Below are positions 1 through 8,788 of a DNA stretch of 64,000 bases, one piece after another; positions within the stretch are counted from its first letter, which is position 1; every line of letters begins with the position of its first letter. Made by a program: the position numbers and the translations under genes. Source of the DNA: Chitinophaga caeni (GTDB taxonomy: Bacteria; Bacteroidota; Bacteroidia; Chitinophagales; Chitinophagaceae); contig NZ_CP023777.1 in the NCBI RefSeq assembly GCF_002557795.1, positions 1,178,001-1,242,000 on the forward strand, read 5' to 3'. The notes beneath the pieces were generated by a model. It saw nothing but the letters and a program-made list of their open reading frames with translations. It was not told where the DNA came from and searched no databases.

Positions 1-965
1 GGATCCCGGAAGTGTGTATTGGGCAAAAGATATATTTCCTTCTTGTCGTAATTGATCGTAAGGTTAAAGCGGCGGAGCAAGTCATTTCCCAACATACCGG
101 CCAGGAAAGGGTACGCGGTGATATTCGTTACATCGTTGAATAAGTATGTAGGGATATTCCTGAAAGTGTAAGGCCCCACTTTTATCTCCTTCATGGTTGT
201 TAAAAACATGCTCATTTTTCCGCCCAGGCCTTGCGCTTCGGTGGGAATCAGTTTTTTCTTCTTCTTCGGTAACAGCATACTATCGGTTACAAAATCCATA
301 CTCATCAATAAACACATCCCGGCGCCGGTATCGAAATAGAACCTCCCCCGGACATCCCGTTTCGAATTTCTCAGCGGGGCATATACTATCGGGATAAAGT
401 TGATGGCTGGCTTCAGTAAATAGCCGCCCCGTTCGTATTCAAATTTCCCCTTGTTAAATATCCTGATCTCCTCCTTATCATAATCAACTTCCACGATATA
501 CCGGCTCAACAGGCTGTAACCCATGATCCCGTCTACCCGTATACCGTAAACCTGGCTGATCAATTCGTAGTCATTAACATGAAAATCCAAGCTGTCTACG
601 TCTAAACCCGGCAAATGCAAGGTTTGATTCTCAGCAAACCAAACGTTCTTTGATGCCACCAGGCCCCTGACAATCTTATCAGAAGGGTGGAGGGGAACAC
701 CGAGCCTTACGGCCGTAAAGGTATCCAGCGAGATCCCTGCGCTACCGGTATCGAGGATAAATTGCAAGGTGTCATTATAATTGCTCAGCTTGGCAAATAT
801 CACGACGACCCCGCCGTAAAATTGTTTGAACTTGAACTTTGTTATCAACTGGGCATCTTGCTGTGGCGTTGAGGGCGTTTGGGATTTACATAGGTAAGGC
901 ATAAACACCAGTAAGACCAAGGCGCAGCCGGTTAGTACCAGTCGTTGTAGTTTTTTATAACGCAT
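1..965 (-). CDS. Retropepsin-like aspartyl protease, C-terminus cut by window edge
   Basis: Reading from ATG at 965 leftward, the frame stays open for 321 codons and runs off the window, so the C-terminus is missing. The product starts with a hydrophobic signal segment (residues about 8-25), so it is probably exported. Two aspartyl-protease motifs are visible, DTGSAG at residue 72 and DTGAG at residue 212, each in a hydrophobic context. Two lobes in one chain is the layout of secreted retropepsin-like proteins common in Bacteroidota (aspartyl_protease_2 type). The substrate is unknown. The gene stands alone and is divergent from mqnC across about 200 bp. The fold assignment is firm; activity is inferred from the intact DTG motifs. 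Confidence 0.8.
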   Translation of the reverse strand, partial: MRYKKLQRLVLTGCALVLLVFMPYLCKSQTPSTPQQDAQLITKFKFKQFYGGVVVIFAKLSNYNDTLQFILDTGSAGISLDTFTAVRLGVPLHPSDKIVRGLVASKNVWFAENQTLHLPGLDVDSLDFHVNDYELISQVYGIRVDGIMGYSLLSRYIVEVDYDKEEIRIFNKGKFEYERGGYLLKPAINFIPIVYAPLRNSKRDVRGRFYFDTGAGMCLLMSMDFVTDSMLLPKKKKKLIPTEAQGLGGKMSMFLTTMKEIKVGPYTFRNIPTYLFNDVTNITAYPFLAGMLGNDLLRRFNLTINYDKKEIYLLPNTHFRD

Positions 966-1117
966 AAGGAAGCACGAATTTCGTCGTGTTACATAAATTT
1001 AACATTTATGTAATAGCAAAACATCAATTTATCAAATAAAAACAGATTTGTATGTCAATTAATTTATTCTAATCGGGTTCGCTATTATCGACCCTGTACA
1101 TATTAAAAATAACTTGC

Positions 1118-1149
1118 TTGTAATTACTCCTGCTAAAACCCTACCTTTG
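1118..1149 (+). promoter_or_regulatory. Bacteroidota-type promoter of mqnC
   Basis: A -7 element TACCTTTG (1142-1149) matches the TAnnTTTG consensus of Bacteroidota, with a TTG at 1118-1120 about 21 bp upstream as the -33 element. It lies about 20 bp before the mqnC start codon, so the leader would be short. Confidence 0.55.
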
Positions 1150-1169
1150 TTGATATTAAGGTTCAAAGG

Positions 1170-2294
1170 ATGAAACTGGAAGAATTATATCGCAAGGCAC
1201 AAAACTTCGAGTTTTTGTCGGCAGAAGAAGGAATATACTTGTTTCAACATGCCCCTTTAGCGCAGTTAATGCAAGTTGCCGATGAATTGCGGAAAAAACA
1301 GGTGCCGCATGGTAAAGTAACCTGGCAAATAGACAGGAACGTAAATACTACCAACGTTTGCATTGCCAATTGTAAGTTTTGTAACTTCTACCGCATACCG
1401 GGACACCCGGAGGCTTATATTACCGGTTTAGATGAATATAAAGTCAAGATCGAGGAAACCTTGAAATACGGCGGAGATCAATTGCTGCTGCAAGGCGGCC
1501 ACCACCCGGAACTAGGTTTATCTTTCTATGTAGATACGTTCAAGCAGCTCAAACAGTTGTATCCCAATGTGAAATTGCACGCCCTCGGTCCCCCGGAAGT
1601 GGCACATATCACCAAACTGGAGAAGAGTACGCATACCGAGGTGCTGAAAGCATTGCAGGAAGCAGGTTTGGATAGTTTGCCGGGAGCGGGCGCCGAAATC
1701 CTCAACGATAGGGTAAGGCGGCTGGTGTCGAAAGGGAAATGCGGTGCACAAGAATGGTTGGACGTGATGCGTGCAGCCCATAAGTTGAATATCCCGACAA
1801 GCGCCACCATGATGTTCGGCCACGTGGAAACCCTGGAAGAACGGTTTCAACATTTCGTGGATATCCGGCAGGTTCAAAGTGAAAAACCGGAAGGTCATTA
1901 CGGCTTCACGGCATTCATCCCCTGGACTTTCCAAGATGTAGATACTTTGCTCGCCCGGATCCGCGGCGTACATAATATGACTACCGCCGAAGAATATATC
2001 CGCATGATCGCGATGAGCCGTATCATGCTGCCGAATATTAAAAATATACAGGCCAGTTGGTTAACGGTAGGTAAAGCCGTAGCACAAATTTGCTTGCATG
2101 GAGGAGCTAATGATTTCGGCTCCATCATGATTGAAGAAAACGTGGTAAGCGCTGCCGGTGCACCGCATAGATTTACATACAAATCGATGCAGGATGCCAT
2201 CCGTGAGGCCGGTTTCGAGCCACAGTTACGCACTCAACTATACACTTTCCGCGAATTACCGGAAAACATACAAGAGCAGATTATCAATTATTAA
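1170..2294 (+). CDS. mqnC: Cyclic dehypoxanthine futalosine synthase (menaquinone synthesis)
   Basis: A radical SAM enzyme of the futalosine pathway; it cyclises dehypoxanthine futalosine on the way to menaquinone. The 374-residue product has the 4Fe-4S motif CIANCKFC (C64, C68, C71), the GGHHPELG segment, and near the C-terminus a GANDFG...MIEENVV stretch typical of MqnC and its relative MqnE. The QASWLTVGK segment before it favours MqnC over MqnE. Length is normal. No other mqn gene lies nearby, so the pathway genes are dispersed. The start ATG follows a clear TAnnTTTG promoter, and a strong hairpin terminator follows the stop codon. MqnE is the main alternative, which I consider less likely. 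Confidence 0.9.
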   Translation: MKLEELYRKAQNFEFLSAEEGIYLFQHAPLAQLMQVADELRKKQVPHGKVTWQIDRNVNTTNVCIANCKFCNFYRIPGHPEAYITGLDEYKVKIEETLKYGGDQLLLQGGHHPELGLSFYVDTFKQLKQLYPNVKLHALGPPEVAHITKLEKSTHTEVLKALQEAGLDSLPGAGAEILNDRVRRLVSKGKCGAQEWLDVMRAAHKLNIPTSATMMFGHVETLEERFQHFVDIRQVQSEKPEGHYGFTAFIPWTFQDVDTLLARIRGVHNMTTAEEYIRMIAMSRIMLPNIKNIQASWLTVGKAVAQICLHGGANDFGSIMIEENVVSAAGAPHRFTYKSMQDAIREAGFEPQLRTQLYTFRELPENIQEQIINY

Positions 2295-2321
2295 GGATTT
2301 TTTCCCGATCATATTTTTCAG

Positions 2322-2360
2322 GGGTTTATAGATTTTATAATCTGTAAACCCTTTCATTTT
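2322..2360 (+). terminator. Rho-independent terminator of mqnC
   Basis: A 13-bp stem (GGGTTTATAGATT paired with AATCTGTAAACCC, one T-G wobble) with a 4-nt loop, followed by a T-rich stretch, begins 28 bp after the mqnC stop codon. Confidence 0.75.
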
Positions 2361-2369
2361 AAATTTACT

Positions 2370-2660
2370 TGGATTCCTTACCCTGTCAAGGACATAAGCG
2401 AAGGATGATCTATTCAGCCCCGCCAACAAAACCGTGGAACTACGCACTGTTGATAGCGAAGTCATACAGTAGTACAAAAGCTGGATCGAGCGATCAAATT
2501 GGCGGCCGTGATGGCCAATTTGTGCCCTTTTTTGGTGCTTTTTTGGGCAAGCAAAAAAGTACAAAGAAATGTGCAGGTGGACATTGGATCGAACTTTTGA
2601 GGCGGCGATAATTTTTTCATTGAAAATTTTAGTCGGACAATAATGTCCATTTATTCTAAA
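2370..2660. repeat. Non-coding dispersed repeat with hairpin
   Basis: About 430 bp between the mqnC terminator and the next gene hold no convincing gene. The stretch contains a hairpin (GTGCTTTTTTG at 2535-2545 pairing with CAAAAAAGTAC at 2552-2562) and a 28-bp segment at 2618-2645 whose reverse complement recurs at 63911-63937 with only two differences. Open frames exist on both strands but show poor composition and no family resemblance. This looks like a member of a dispersed repeat family or the remnant of a mobile element; which one cannot be told from this window. Confidence 0.5.
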
Positions 2661-2794
2661 TAGCGCTTTTTTCGAATACCTTAACATTTAGCCCAAATTA
2701 ATGTTAAAGCATTGATTCCCATGTTACTTTCCCTTTCCAGATTACGTCTAACCATTAAGAAATCAATTTTTGGTTCGATAAAAAAGGAGGAATT

Positions 2795-3442
2795 ATGAAG
2801 CTGACATTACGGGGTGTTTGGATGATGGCCATCAGCATGATTGTTTTATCCGCTTGTAGCAGCACCAAGATCACCTCTTCCTGGAAACAAGAAGGCGCTA
2901 CTATTCAAAAAGATCACAAAGTGATGGTACTTGCCCTGATCCCCAACAAAGAAGGCGGCCTGAGAGCCCAGATTGAAAATGAGATGGTGGCCGAATTACA
3001 AGCGAAGGGGTATAACGCCATTTCTGCATACCAGTCCTTGGGCCCCGATGCCTTTAAAAACACCGATGAAAAAAGCGCCTTGCGACAAATGGATCGCCAA
3101 GGAATTGAAAATGTGATGACCGTGGTATTGCTCGATAAGTCCAAGGAGAAAAATTATGTGCCGGGCAGGGGGTATGGCCCCGGTTTCCCGTTCTACCCAT
3201 ATTACGGTAGGTTTTGGAATTATTACGGGTTCATGTACAACCGTGTTTACGATCCGGGATATTATACCGTTGATACGAAGTATTTCTTAGAAGGCAACCT
3301 CTACGATCTACAGAACAATATGCTCTTGTACTCCGTACAAACACAATCATTCGACCCATCATCTACCGCCCGGTTTGCCGTGGTGTATAGCAAGAAAGTA
3401 GCAAAAGATATGTTCAAACAAGGCTTGATATCAAGAAAGTAG
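2795..3442 (+). CDS. DUF4136-like lipoprotein
   Basis: A 215-residue lipoprotein. A hydrophobic signal ends in the lipobox LSAC (Cys at about residue 21), followed by SSTKITSSWK, the SxW-type opening of DUF4136-like lipoproteins. The middle holds a Gly/Tyr/Pro/Phe-rich stretch (GRGYGPGFPFYPYYGRF, about residues 128-144). The C-terminal part has the strand pattern YFLEGNLYD / LLYSVQTQS seen in that family. Function is unknown; it should sit in the envelope. Unusually for this window it has a strong Shine-Dalgarno (AAAAAGGAGG just before the ATG), which fixes the start. A terminator hairpin follows. Confidence 0.75.
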   Translation: MKLTLRGVWMMAISMIVLSACSSTKITSSWKQEGATIQKDHKVMVLALIPNKEGGLRAQIENEMVAELQAKGYNAISAYQSLGPDAFKNTDEKSALRQMDRQGIENVMTVVLLDKSKEKNYVPGRGYGPGFPFYPYYGRFWNYYGFMYNRVYDPGYYTVDTKYFLEGNLYDLQNNMLLYSVQTQSFDPSSTARFAVVYSKKVAKDMFKQGLISRK

Positions 3443-3493
3443 GAGAGATGGTTTTCATAACCAAGCGATACAATTATCGATGTGAGTTTAATG

Positions 3494-3526
3494 AAAAGGG
3501 GATCGGACGGATCCCCTTTTATTTTA
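3494..3526 (+). terminator. Rho-independent terminator
   Basis: AAAAGGGGATC, a 5-nt loop, then GATCCCCTTTT and further T residues; an 11-bp perfect stem about 50 bp after the lipoprotein stop codon. Confidence 0.8.
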
Positions 3527-3563
3527 TCTTGTAAACAAATTTCTCTGTAAGTTTACCCGGACT

Positions 3564-4124
3564 ATGATTAATATTCATATCAGTGAACAATTAGAGCTCA
3601 AACAATTGGAGTTAAAAGACGCCCCGGCCTTATTTGCGTTGATTGATCGTTCACGCAAATCGCTCCGTCGTTTTTTACCTTGGGTAGATTATAATACTAA
3701 GCTCCAACATTCTGAAAATTTCATCAAAACCATGCTCCGAAAAGCCGATGAGCTCAGCGACTTCGCCTTCGGCATTTGGTACGACAAACAGCTTTGCGGG
3801 GTAATCGACCTGCACGACTGGAGTAAAATCTTACAAATTGCCGAGATCGGTTATTGGATTGACAACGAGTTCACCGGAAAGGGAATTGCCAGGGCCAGTT
3901 GTAAAGGATTGCTGGATTACGCTTTCACCGAATTAAAACTTAATAAGGTCGAGATCCGTTTCGCACTGGAGAATGTCCGTAGCGCCAAAATACCCATAAA
4001 ACTTGGCTTCCGGAGAGAAGGAACGATACGCGAGAGCGCTAAATTACACGGTACATATATTGACATCGTGGTAATGGGAATGCTTAAAAAAGATTGGCTT
4101 TTATTATATCCTCCCAAAAAATAA
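3564..4124 (+). CDS. GNAT N-acetyltransferase, RimJ/RimL type
   Basis: A 186-residue single-domain acetyltransferase. It has the RimJ/RimL-type opening (LELKQLELKDAPALFALIDRSR), a central IGYWIDNEFTGKGIA segment carrying the acetyl-CoA binding loop, and the late N-x-x-S-x-x-x-x-x-x-x-G-F motif (ENVRSAKIPIKLGFRREG), followed by a C-terminal strand. It probably acetylates the N-terminus of a ribosomal or other protein, or a small molecule; the substrate cannot be told. It is a stand-alone gene after a terminator. The ATG at 3564 is the first sensible start. Confidence 0.85.
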   Translation: MINIHISEQLELKQLELKDAPALFALIDRSRKSLRRFLPWVDYNTKLQHSENFIKTMLRKADELSDFAFGIWYDKQLCGVIDLHDWSKILQIAEIGYWIDNEFTGKGIARASCKGLLDYAFTELKLNKVEIRFALENVRSAKIPIKLGFRREGTIRESAKLHGTYIDIVVMGMLKKDWLLLYPPKK

Positions 4125-4176
4125 AGGCTGACAATAACACTTGCCAGCCCAATAAGTATTTCAACAAAAAGGTGGG

Positions 4177-5073
4177 TTATACATCACATAAATGTACGGC
4201 CTCTTCCAATGACTTCAACTTATCCTTGTGCTTAGGAATAAATTCCTGTGCCACGAAGCCTTTAAACCCTGTATCTACGATAGCTTGCATGATAGCAGGA
4301 TAATACAATTCCTGGCTGAAGTCTATCTCGTTCCTACCGGGCACACCGCCTGTATGATAATGAGAAATGTATTGATGGTGATCACGGATCGTCCTGATAA
4401 CATCGCCCTCCATAATTTGCATATGGTAAATATCGTATAGCAACTTGAATCGCTCAGAGCCGATAGCTTTCGCTAAAGCCACGCCCCATTCTGTATGATC
4501 GCATTGGTAATCGTGATGATCTACTTTACTGTTTAACAGCTCCATCACCACGGTTACGTTCTTTTGCTCGGCATAAGACATGATCTTTTTTAAGCCCTCG
4601 GCACAATTTTTCAAACCCTGTTCGTCATCCAGCCCGGCGCGGTTCCCTGAAAAGCAGATCACTTGTTTATACCCGGCTTTAGAAGTTTCATCGATCAGGT
4701 ATTTATAATATTCGATCAATGGCTCGTGGTGTTCCCTCCTGTTCCAACCCTTGGGAATGCCCCAATCTTTATTAATGCTTGCCACGATCGCCACTTCCAT
4801 ATCATTCGCTTTCATGGTAGGAAAATCCTTAACATCGATCAGGTCAATGGCATGTAAACCCATTTTCTTGGAAGCCTTGCACAGCTCATCCAAAGAAATG
4901 CCGCTATAACACCACGCACAAACCGAATGATGGATATTACCTTTCAAGGAGGTTTTGTCTTTCCTGGATTCCTTTGCAGAAGCTCCGGAAGTCAATGAAC
5001 TTAACGTGGAAGTTGCAAGTGCCATAGTCGCTACTTTTTTAATCGCATCCCTGCGGGAATTTTTTTCTTGCAT
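4177..5073 (-). CDS. Tat-exported sugar isomerase/epimerase-like TIM barrel
   Basis: A 298-residue protein of the AP endonuclease 2 / xylose isomerase-like TIM-barrel family, closest in pattern to hydroxypyruvate isomerase-type proteins. The N-terminus carries a twin-arginine signal (SRRDAIKK, then a hydrophobic Ala/Leu/Thr stretch), so it is likely exported folded. Candidate metal ligands are in VVMELLNSKVDHHDYQ, LLYDIYHMQIMEGD, HYHTGG and GFVAQEFIP. The physiological substrate is unknown; Bacteroidota carry many exported paralogues of this type. It is convergent with the GNAT gene and no operon partner is visible. Confidence 0.8.
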   Translation of the reverse strand: MQEKNSRRDAIKKVATMALATSTLSSLTSGASAKESRKDKTSLKGNIHHSVCAWCYSGISLDELCKASKKMGLHAIDLIDVKDFPTMKANDMEVAIVASINKDWGIPKGWNRREHHEPLIEYYKYLIDETSKAGYKQVICFSGNRAGLDDEQGLKNCAEGLKKIMSYAEQKNVTVVMELLNSKVDHHDYQCDHTEWGVALAKAIGSERFKLLYDIYHMQIMEGDVIRTIRDHHQYISHYHTGGVPGRNEIDFSQELYYPAIMQAIVDTGFKGFVAQEFIPKHKDKLKSLEEAVHLCDV

Positions 5074-5322
5074 GTTGACAAAGATTGTGGCTTGAATTTA
5101 ACCCAAATTAATGGTGTATGCAATACTCTTATTATAAAAACAACCTTTCCCGGTCAACAATTCGCTAGGGGTATGCTTTCCAAGGAAAGTTTTCAAATCT
5201 ACGCAAAATATTTGCAGTGTTAAAGCTTAAATGGTTAAGGATACGTGATTTACCCTTTTTGGGTGTAATTGCATCAATTTTGGTAAGCTATTTGTTATAA
5301 TAATAGTATCAAATTATTGAGT

Positions 5323-5619
5323 ATGCGTAAAAAATTTACCCCACATCTCGGTTTGTGCATTCTATTGGATCTCGTGGGTTGCGCCAGCTATATATTCCCG
5401 GTATTGGGTGAGGTTAGCGACGTAATTTGGGCTCCCATTGCTGCCATAATTTATTACAGGATGTTTAAAGGTCCCTTGGGAACATTCGGAAGTATGTTTA
5501 CGTTCATCGAGGAATTATTCCCCGGATCGGATGTATTGCCCAGCTTCACATTAGGCTGGTTGATTCAATACGCTTTCAATAGAAGCAAAGGTGTTTCAAC
5601 CGTAAATGCCTCTAAGTAA
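5323..5619 (+). CDS. Small hydrophobic membrane protein
   Basis: A 98-residue protein with hydrophobic segments at about residues 8-26 and 33-46 and a polar, basic C-terminal tail. I do not recognise a characterised family. I take ATG 5323 (MRKKFTPHLG) as start; a TTG two codons upstream would add only two residues. It ends two bases before the end of the convergent outer-membrane gene. Function unknown. Confidence 0.6.
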   Translation: MRKKFTPHLGLCILLDLVGCASYIFPVLGEVSDVIWAPIAAIIYYRMFKGPLGTFGSMFTFIEELFPGSDVLPSFTLGWLIQYAFNRSKGVSTVNASK

Positions 5620-5620
5620 G

Positions 5621-8344
5621 CTAGTAGCTCCGAATGCTAGTAGCGCCGGCCGATCGTCTTACCCTCGGGCCGCTACCGGTCATTGACTTCCCGTTAAACC
5701 TCCGTATATAATACACGAAGGAAAGCATAAAGTAACGCTTCAATACATCCGTACGAACATCCTCCAAATAGTTTTCGTTCGTGATGCGCCGTACGCTCGT
5801 GTTCTGATTAAGGATATCGTATGCCGAGAATTTCAGCTCACCTTGATTTCCTTTCAATATATTTTTATAAATATAGCCGTTCAGCAAGGTATTGTTTTGA
5901 TCAAAGCCCCTTGCTTGGCCGCTTGTAGCCATATACTTGACGCTGCTACCCAGGTGAATTTCCCAGGGCAAGGTAACATCCGCTGTGAATTGCGCCCCGT
6001 ACGACAGGTAATTTTGATTATTATCCGGTTGTAAAGAATAATTGGCTTGGTTCCAGGTCGCATTCACGCTGCCGTTTAATTCCAACTTCTCTTCTATTAA
6101 AAGATTGATGCTTAAATTTTCACCGACAGATAAGTTATTGGTAAAGTTCTTTTCACCGTTCAGGAAACTAACATTGCGGCTATAAGCGCTGTTAGTCCTG
6201 GCATTTATACGGGTCTTTAACTTTTTAAAATAGAAAGTATTGGTTACATAGCCATTCAAGTTGAAACTGCCATTGACATTTTCAGGCTTCGAGTATTGCA
6301 CCCCGGTTTCATCGAAGGTGGTCCTGTTAACGATCTTATTCATAGTCGCCGTACCCGATAGGCCGAGGAAAATCCCCGTCTGTTTGTCCAGGTTAAAGGC
6401 ATTATAACTCAAGTTCATCGCGTGGGTAAAGGAAGGTTTCAGATCCGGGTTTCCCGTTTGAATATACAAGCTGTTACTGCGATCAATTACAGGCTGCAAC
6501 TGCTCCAAGCTGGGTTGCATGGTATTACCGTTATAGGTAATGTTAAGACGGCGGTTATTACCCAGGTCAAAATTCGCCATTGCCAGCGGAGAGAAATTCA
6601 ATGTATGTTGTTGTGAAACCGTATCCTTGGTGATATTATCGCTCGACAGGTCATTGTACTGTAATTTCAAGCCCAAGGTAAAGTCCGTTTTATCCAAGCT
6701 TTTACGGATATTCAAGCCGGCACGATGCACATTTGTAAGGTTATGATAGTTATTACTCAAGCTATCAACCTTATCCGTATATCCTTCCGATTCCTTGCTC
6801 CAGTTATACGTACCCCGATCCGTTTCAGTAGCACGGGTATCGTATGAATACTGGCTTTCCAGGAAGAAATCATTTTTCAGCGGCTGCACGTAAGTGAGCC
6901 TGAGCGAGAGATTACTACTGTTGCTATTATTCTGATTCTGCTGCCGGGTAGAGTCTAATTTTACCTGGTTCGTACTATCAAGCAACAAACGGTTGTTTTC
7001 CAGCAAGCCGGTACCTTCAGTGTTATTTCCGGACCAATCTACGGAAGCTGTAAAGATTCTTCCCTGTTGACGGAACTTTTTTCTGTATAGCAAGTTGGCA
7101 GCGCCTTGGGTTGTTTTATTGTTATTAGAAGTTAAATCCGTTCCCTGGTTTCTAATGGTATTGGATATACTTGAAATCTGAAAATTGTTAATACTCCTAC
7201 CGGTACCGTCACCGAAGCTAAAAGATGGTTTGAATTTCAAGGTTTGGGTACTATCGATTTCATATTCAAAGTTCAATGAGAACCTGTGGTTGACCCTGTT
7301 ATTTTCAGAAACCCTGCTGGAAGCATTGTATTTGGTGGAGTCAACAGAAATATATTCCTTCAAGCTTTCACTTCCGTATTGATTAAAATTTTTAGAATAA
7401 GCATACCCGCCGTTTACACGCAATTTTTTTGTTAGCTGATCTGAATAGTTGACCATGTAATTGGTGTTCTTGAGGATGCCGGGGCTGGTGTTACCGAAAT
7501 TATTTGGGTTCACGTTATTGGTACCGCCGATCAAGCTGATCTGCTTATCCCCTGAAAAGAGGTTCAAGTTTGCATTTACATTATATCTTTTTTCATCGCC
7601 ACCGGCTATACCCACAGAGCCGAAAGTGCCTTTCTTCTTATCTTTCTTAATTACCAGGTTAAGCGCTTTTAACCTTTGCCCATCTTGCACGCCGGAATCC
7701 TCTGCCTGTTGTGATTTTTTATCGATCATCTGAACTTTATCGACTATTTCCGCGGGCAATATCTTGGCGAGTTCCTGGATGTCATCAGTGAAAAAAGGTT
7801 TACCGTCAACTAATATAGAAGTCAACTTCTCCCCGTTGAAAGTAAAGGTACCATCGGGATTCACTTCGAGCCCGGGCAGCTTCTTCAGAAGTTCTTCCAA
7901 AGCGGCATTAGGTGCGGTTTTGAAAGAACCGGCATTGAACTCAACCGTATCTTTTTTAACAACAATCGGTGGAATTTGCTGAACGATTTCCACCCCTCCT
8001 AACTGGATATTTTTAACGCCGAGCATAATATTTCCAAGAGCAACTTTACGGGTTGTATCGCTGATCGCTAGCGGGGTCTCGTAAACATTATACCCCATAA
8101 ACATCACCTTGATAGCCGAAGTGTCCGAGTAATTAAAGTTTAAGTTGAAATACCCGTCCTCAGATGTAAGGACATGTTGCAAAACGGAAGCGTCTTTCTT
8201 AAGCAATAATACCACTGTTGCCCCCGGCAAAGCTTCCCTGGAAGCTGAATCCAAAACGCGCCCGGAAACACGTACCTCTCTTTGTTGCGATGATGCAGAA
8301 AGGGAAACAAAAATTATTGCTAAAAAAACTACTAAACTTTTCAT
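5621..8344 (-). CDS. Outer-membrane beta-barrel protein, TonB-dependent receptor-like
   Basis: A 907-residue outer-membrane protein. It has a signal peptide (residues 1-19), then a carboxypeptidase-regulatory-like domain (about 24-110; VRVSGRVLDSASREALPGATV), a plug-like domain (about 125-230; LEELLKKLPGLEVNPDGTF, SILVDGKPFF) and a long barrel of alternating strands. This layout matches the 'outer membrane beta-barrel' family of Bacteroidota (OMP_b-brl_3), which resembles TonB-dependent transporters but usually lacks a SusD partner. None is present here, so I infer no glycan-locus role. Ligand unknown. It lies apart from other genes, with a 444-bp upstream region shared with the divergent kinase operon. 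Confidence 0.85.
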   Translation of the reverse strand: MKSLVVFLAIIFVSLSASSQQREVRVSGRVLDSASREALPGATVVLLLKKDASVLQHVLTSEDGYFNLNFNYSDTSAIKVMFMGYNVYETPLAISDTTRKVALGNIMLGVKNIQLGGVEIVQQIPPIVVKKDTVEFNAGSFKTAPNAALEELLKKLPGLEVNPDGTFTFNGEKLTSILVDGKPFFTDDIQELAKILPAEIVDKVQMIDKKSQQAEDSGVQDGQRLKALNLVIKKDKKKGTFGSVGIAGGDEKRYNVNANLNLFSGDKQISLIGGTNNVNPNNFGNTSPGILKNTNYMVNYSDQLTKKLRVNGGYAYSKNFNQYGSESLKEYISVDSTKYNASSRVSENNRVNHRFSLNFEYEIDSTQTLKFKPSFSFGDGTGRSINNFQISSISNTIRNQGTDLTSNNNKTTQGAANLLYRKKFRQQGRIFTASVDWSGNNTEGTGLLENNRLLLDSTNQVKLDSTRQQNQNNSNSSNLSLRLTYVQPLKNDFFLESQYSYDTRATETDRGTYNWSKESEGYTDKVDSLSNNYHNLTNVHRAGLNIRKSLDKTDFTLGLKLQYNDLSSDNITKDTVSQQHTLNFSPLAMANFDLGNNRRLNITYNGNTMQPSLEQLQPVIDRSNSLYIQTGNPDLKPSFTHAMNLSYNAFNLDKQTGIFLGLSGTATMNKIVNRTTFDETGVQYSKPENVNGSFNLNGYVTNTFYFKKLKTRINARTNSAYSRNVSFLNGEKNFTNNLSVGENLSINLLIEEKLELNGSVNATWNQANYSLQPDNNQNYLSYGAQFTADVTLPWEIHLGSSVKYMATSGQARGFDQNNTLLNGYIYKNILKGNQGELKFSAYDILNQNTSVRRITNENYLEDVRTDVLKRYFMLSFVYYIRRFNGKSMTGSGPRVRRSAGATSIRSY

Positions 8345-8788
8345 GAGGCGCTAAAACCGTGTCTTTAATCTAATGTTTATGCTATTTACCCGGGTTAATC
8401 AATTGAATCTTCCCATGGATTTCCAGGTTTGAAAAACCACGGGATTTGAACAGCATGAGCTAGGTATCAATATATGGAAGCCTTACGCGGCTTGAATTTC
8501 ATTGGTTAGACGATACTTAGTTGTAAGCTGGTTTTCGAAACAATTTTATCAAGTTACTGATATTCCCTGTTGTGAAATTGCAGTATATGATGACGATAAA
8601 CCAAATAATTTTGATCAAATTAACTCATGTTGGCATTTTTACATATTTACAATTGTTAATATTTTACATAGTATTTGTTAATTTTCTAGGCGGGTAGGGC
8701 GTCGGGGGATTATTTGTTAATTATTGTTAAGGATAATAGGATAGGACAGTTGTTATAAATAGATTTGTAAGAATGGTAAATTGAGATT
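8345..8788. other. Divergent intergenic region with TTGTTAAT repeats
   Basis: No gene is seen. The right half contains four copies of TTGTTAA, three of them with a following T, at 8653, 8675, 8714 and 8724, all in the same orientation and close to the histidine kinase promoter. They could be response-regulator binding sites. The rest is A+T-rich without further recognisable structure. Confidence 0.4.
8760..8767 (+). promoter_or_regulatory. -7 promoter element of the kinase/regulator operon
   Basis: TAGATTTG matches the TAnnTTTG consensus and lies 21 bp before the kinase start codon. No clear -33 TTTG is found at the usual distance, which would fit a promoter needing an activator. Confidence 0.4.

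Noticed and set aside
1518..1973. Long minus-strand frame inside mqnC
   Set aside because: Antisense shadow of a strongly conserved gene; no signal or family likeness.
2256..2687. Minus-strand open frame of 143 codons after mqnC, and a plus-strand frame of 80 codons opposite it
   Set aside because: Both cross the mqnC terminator or the dispersed repeat, lack start signals and look like translations of repeat DNA.
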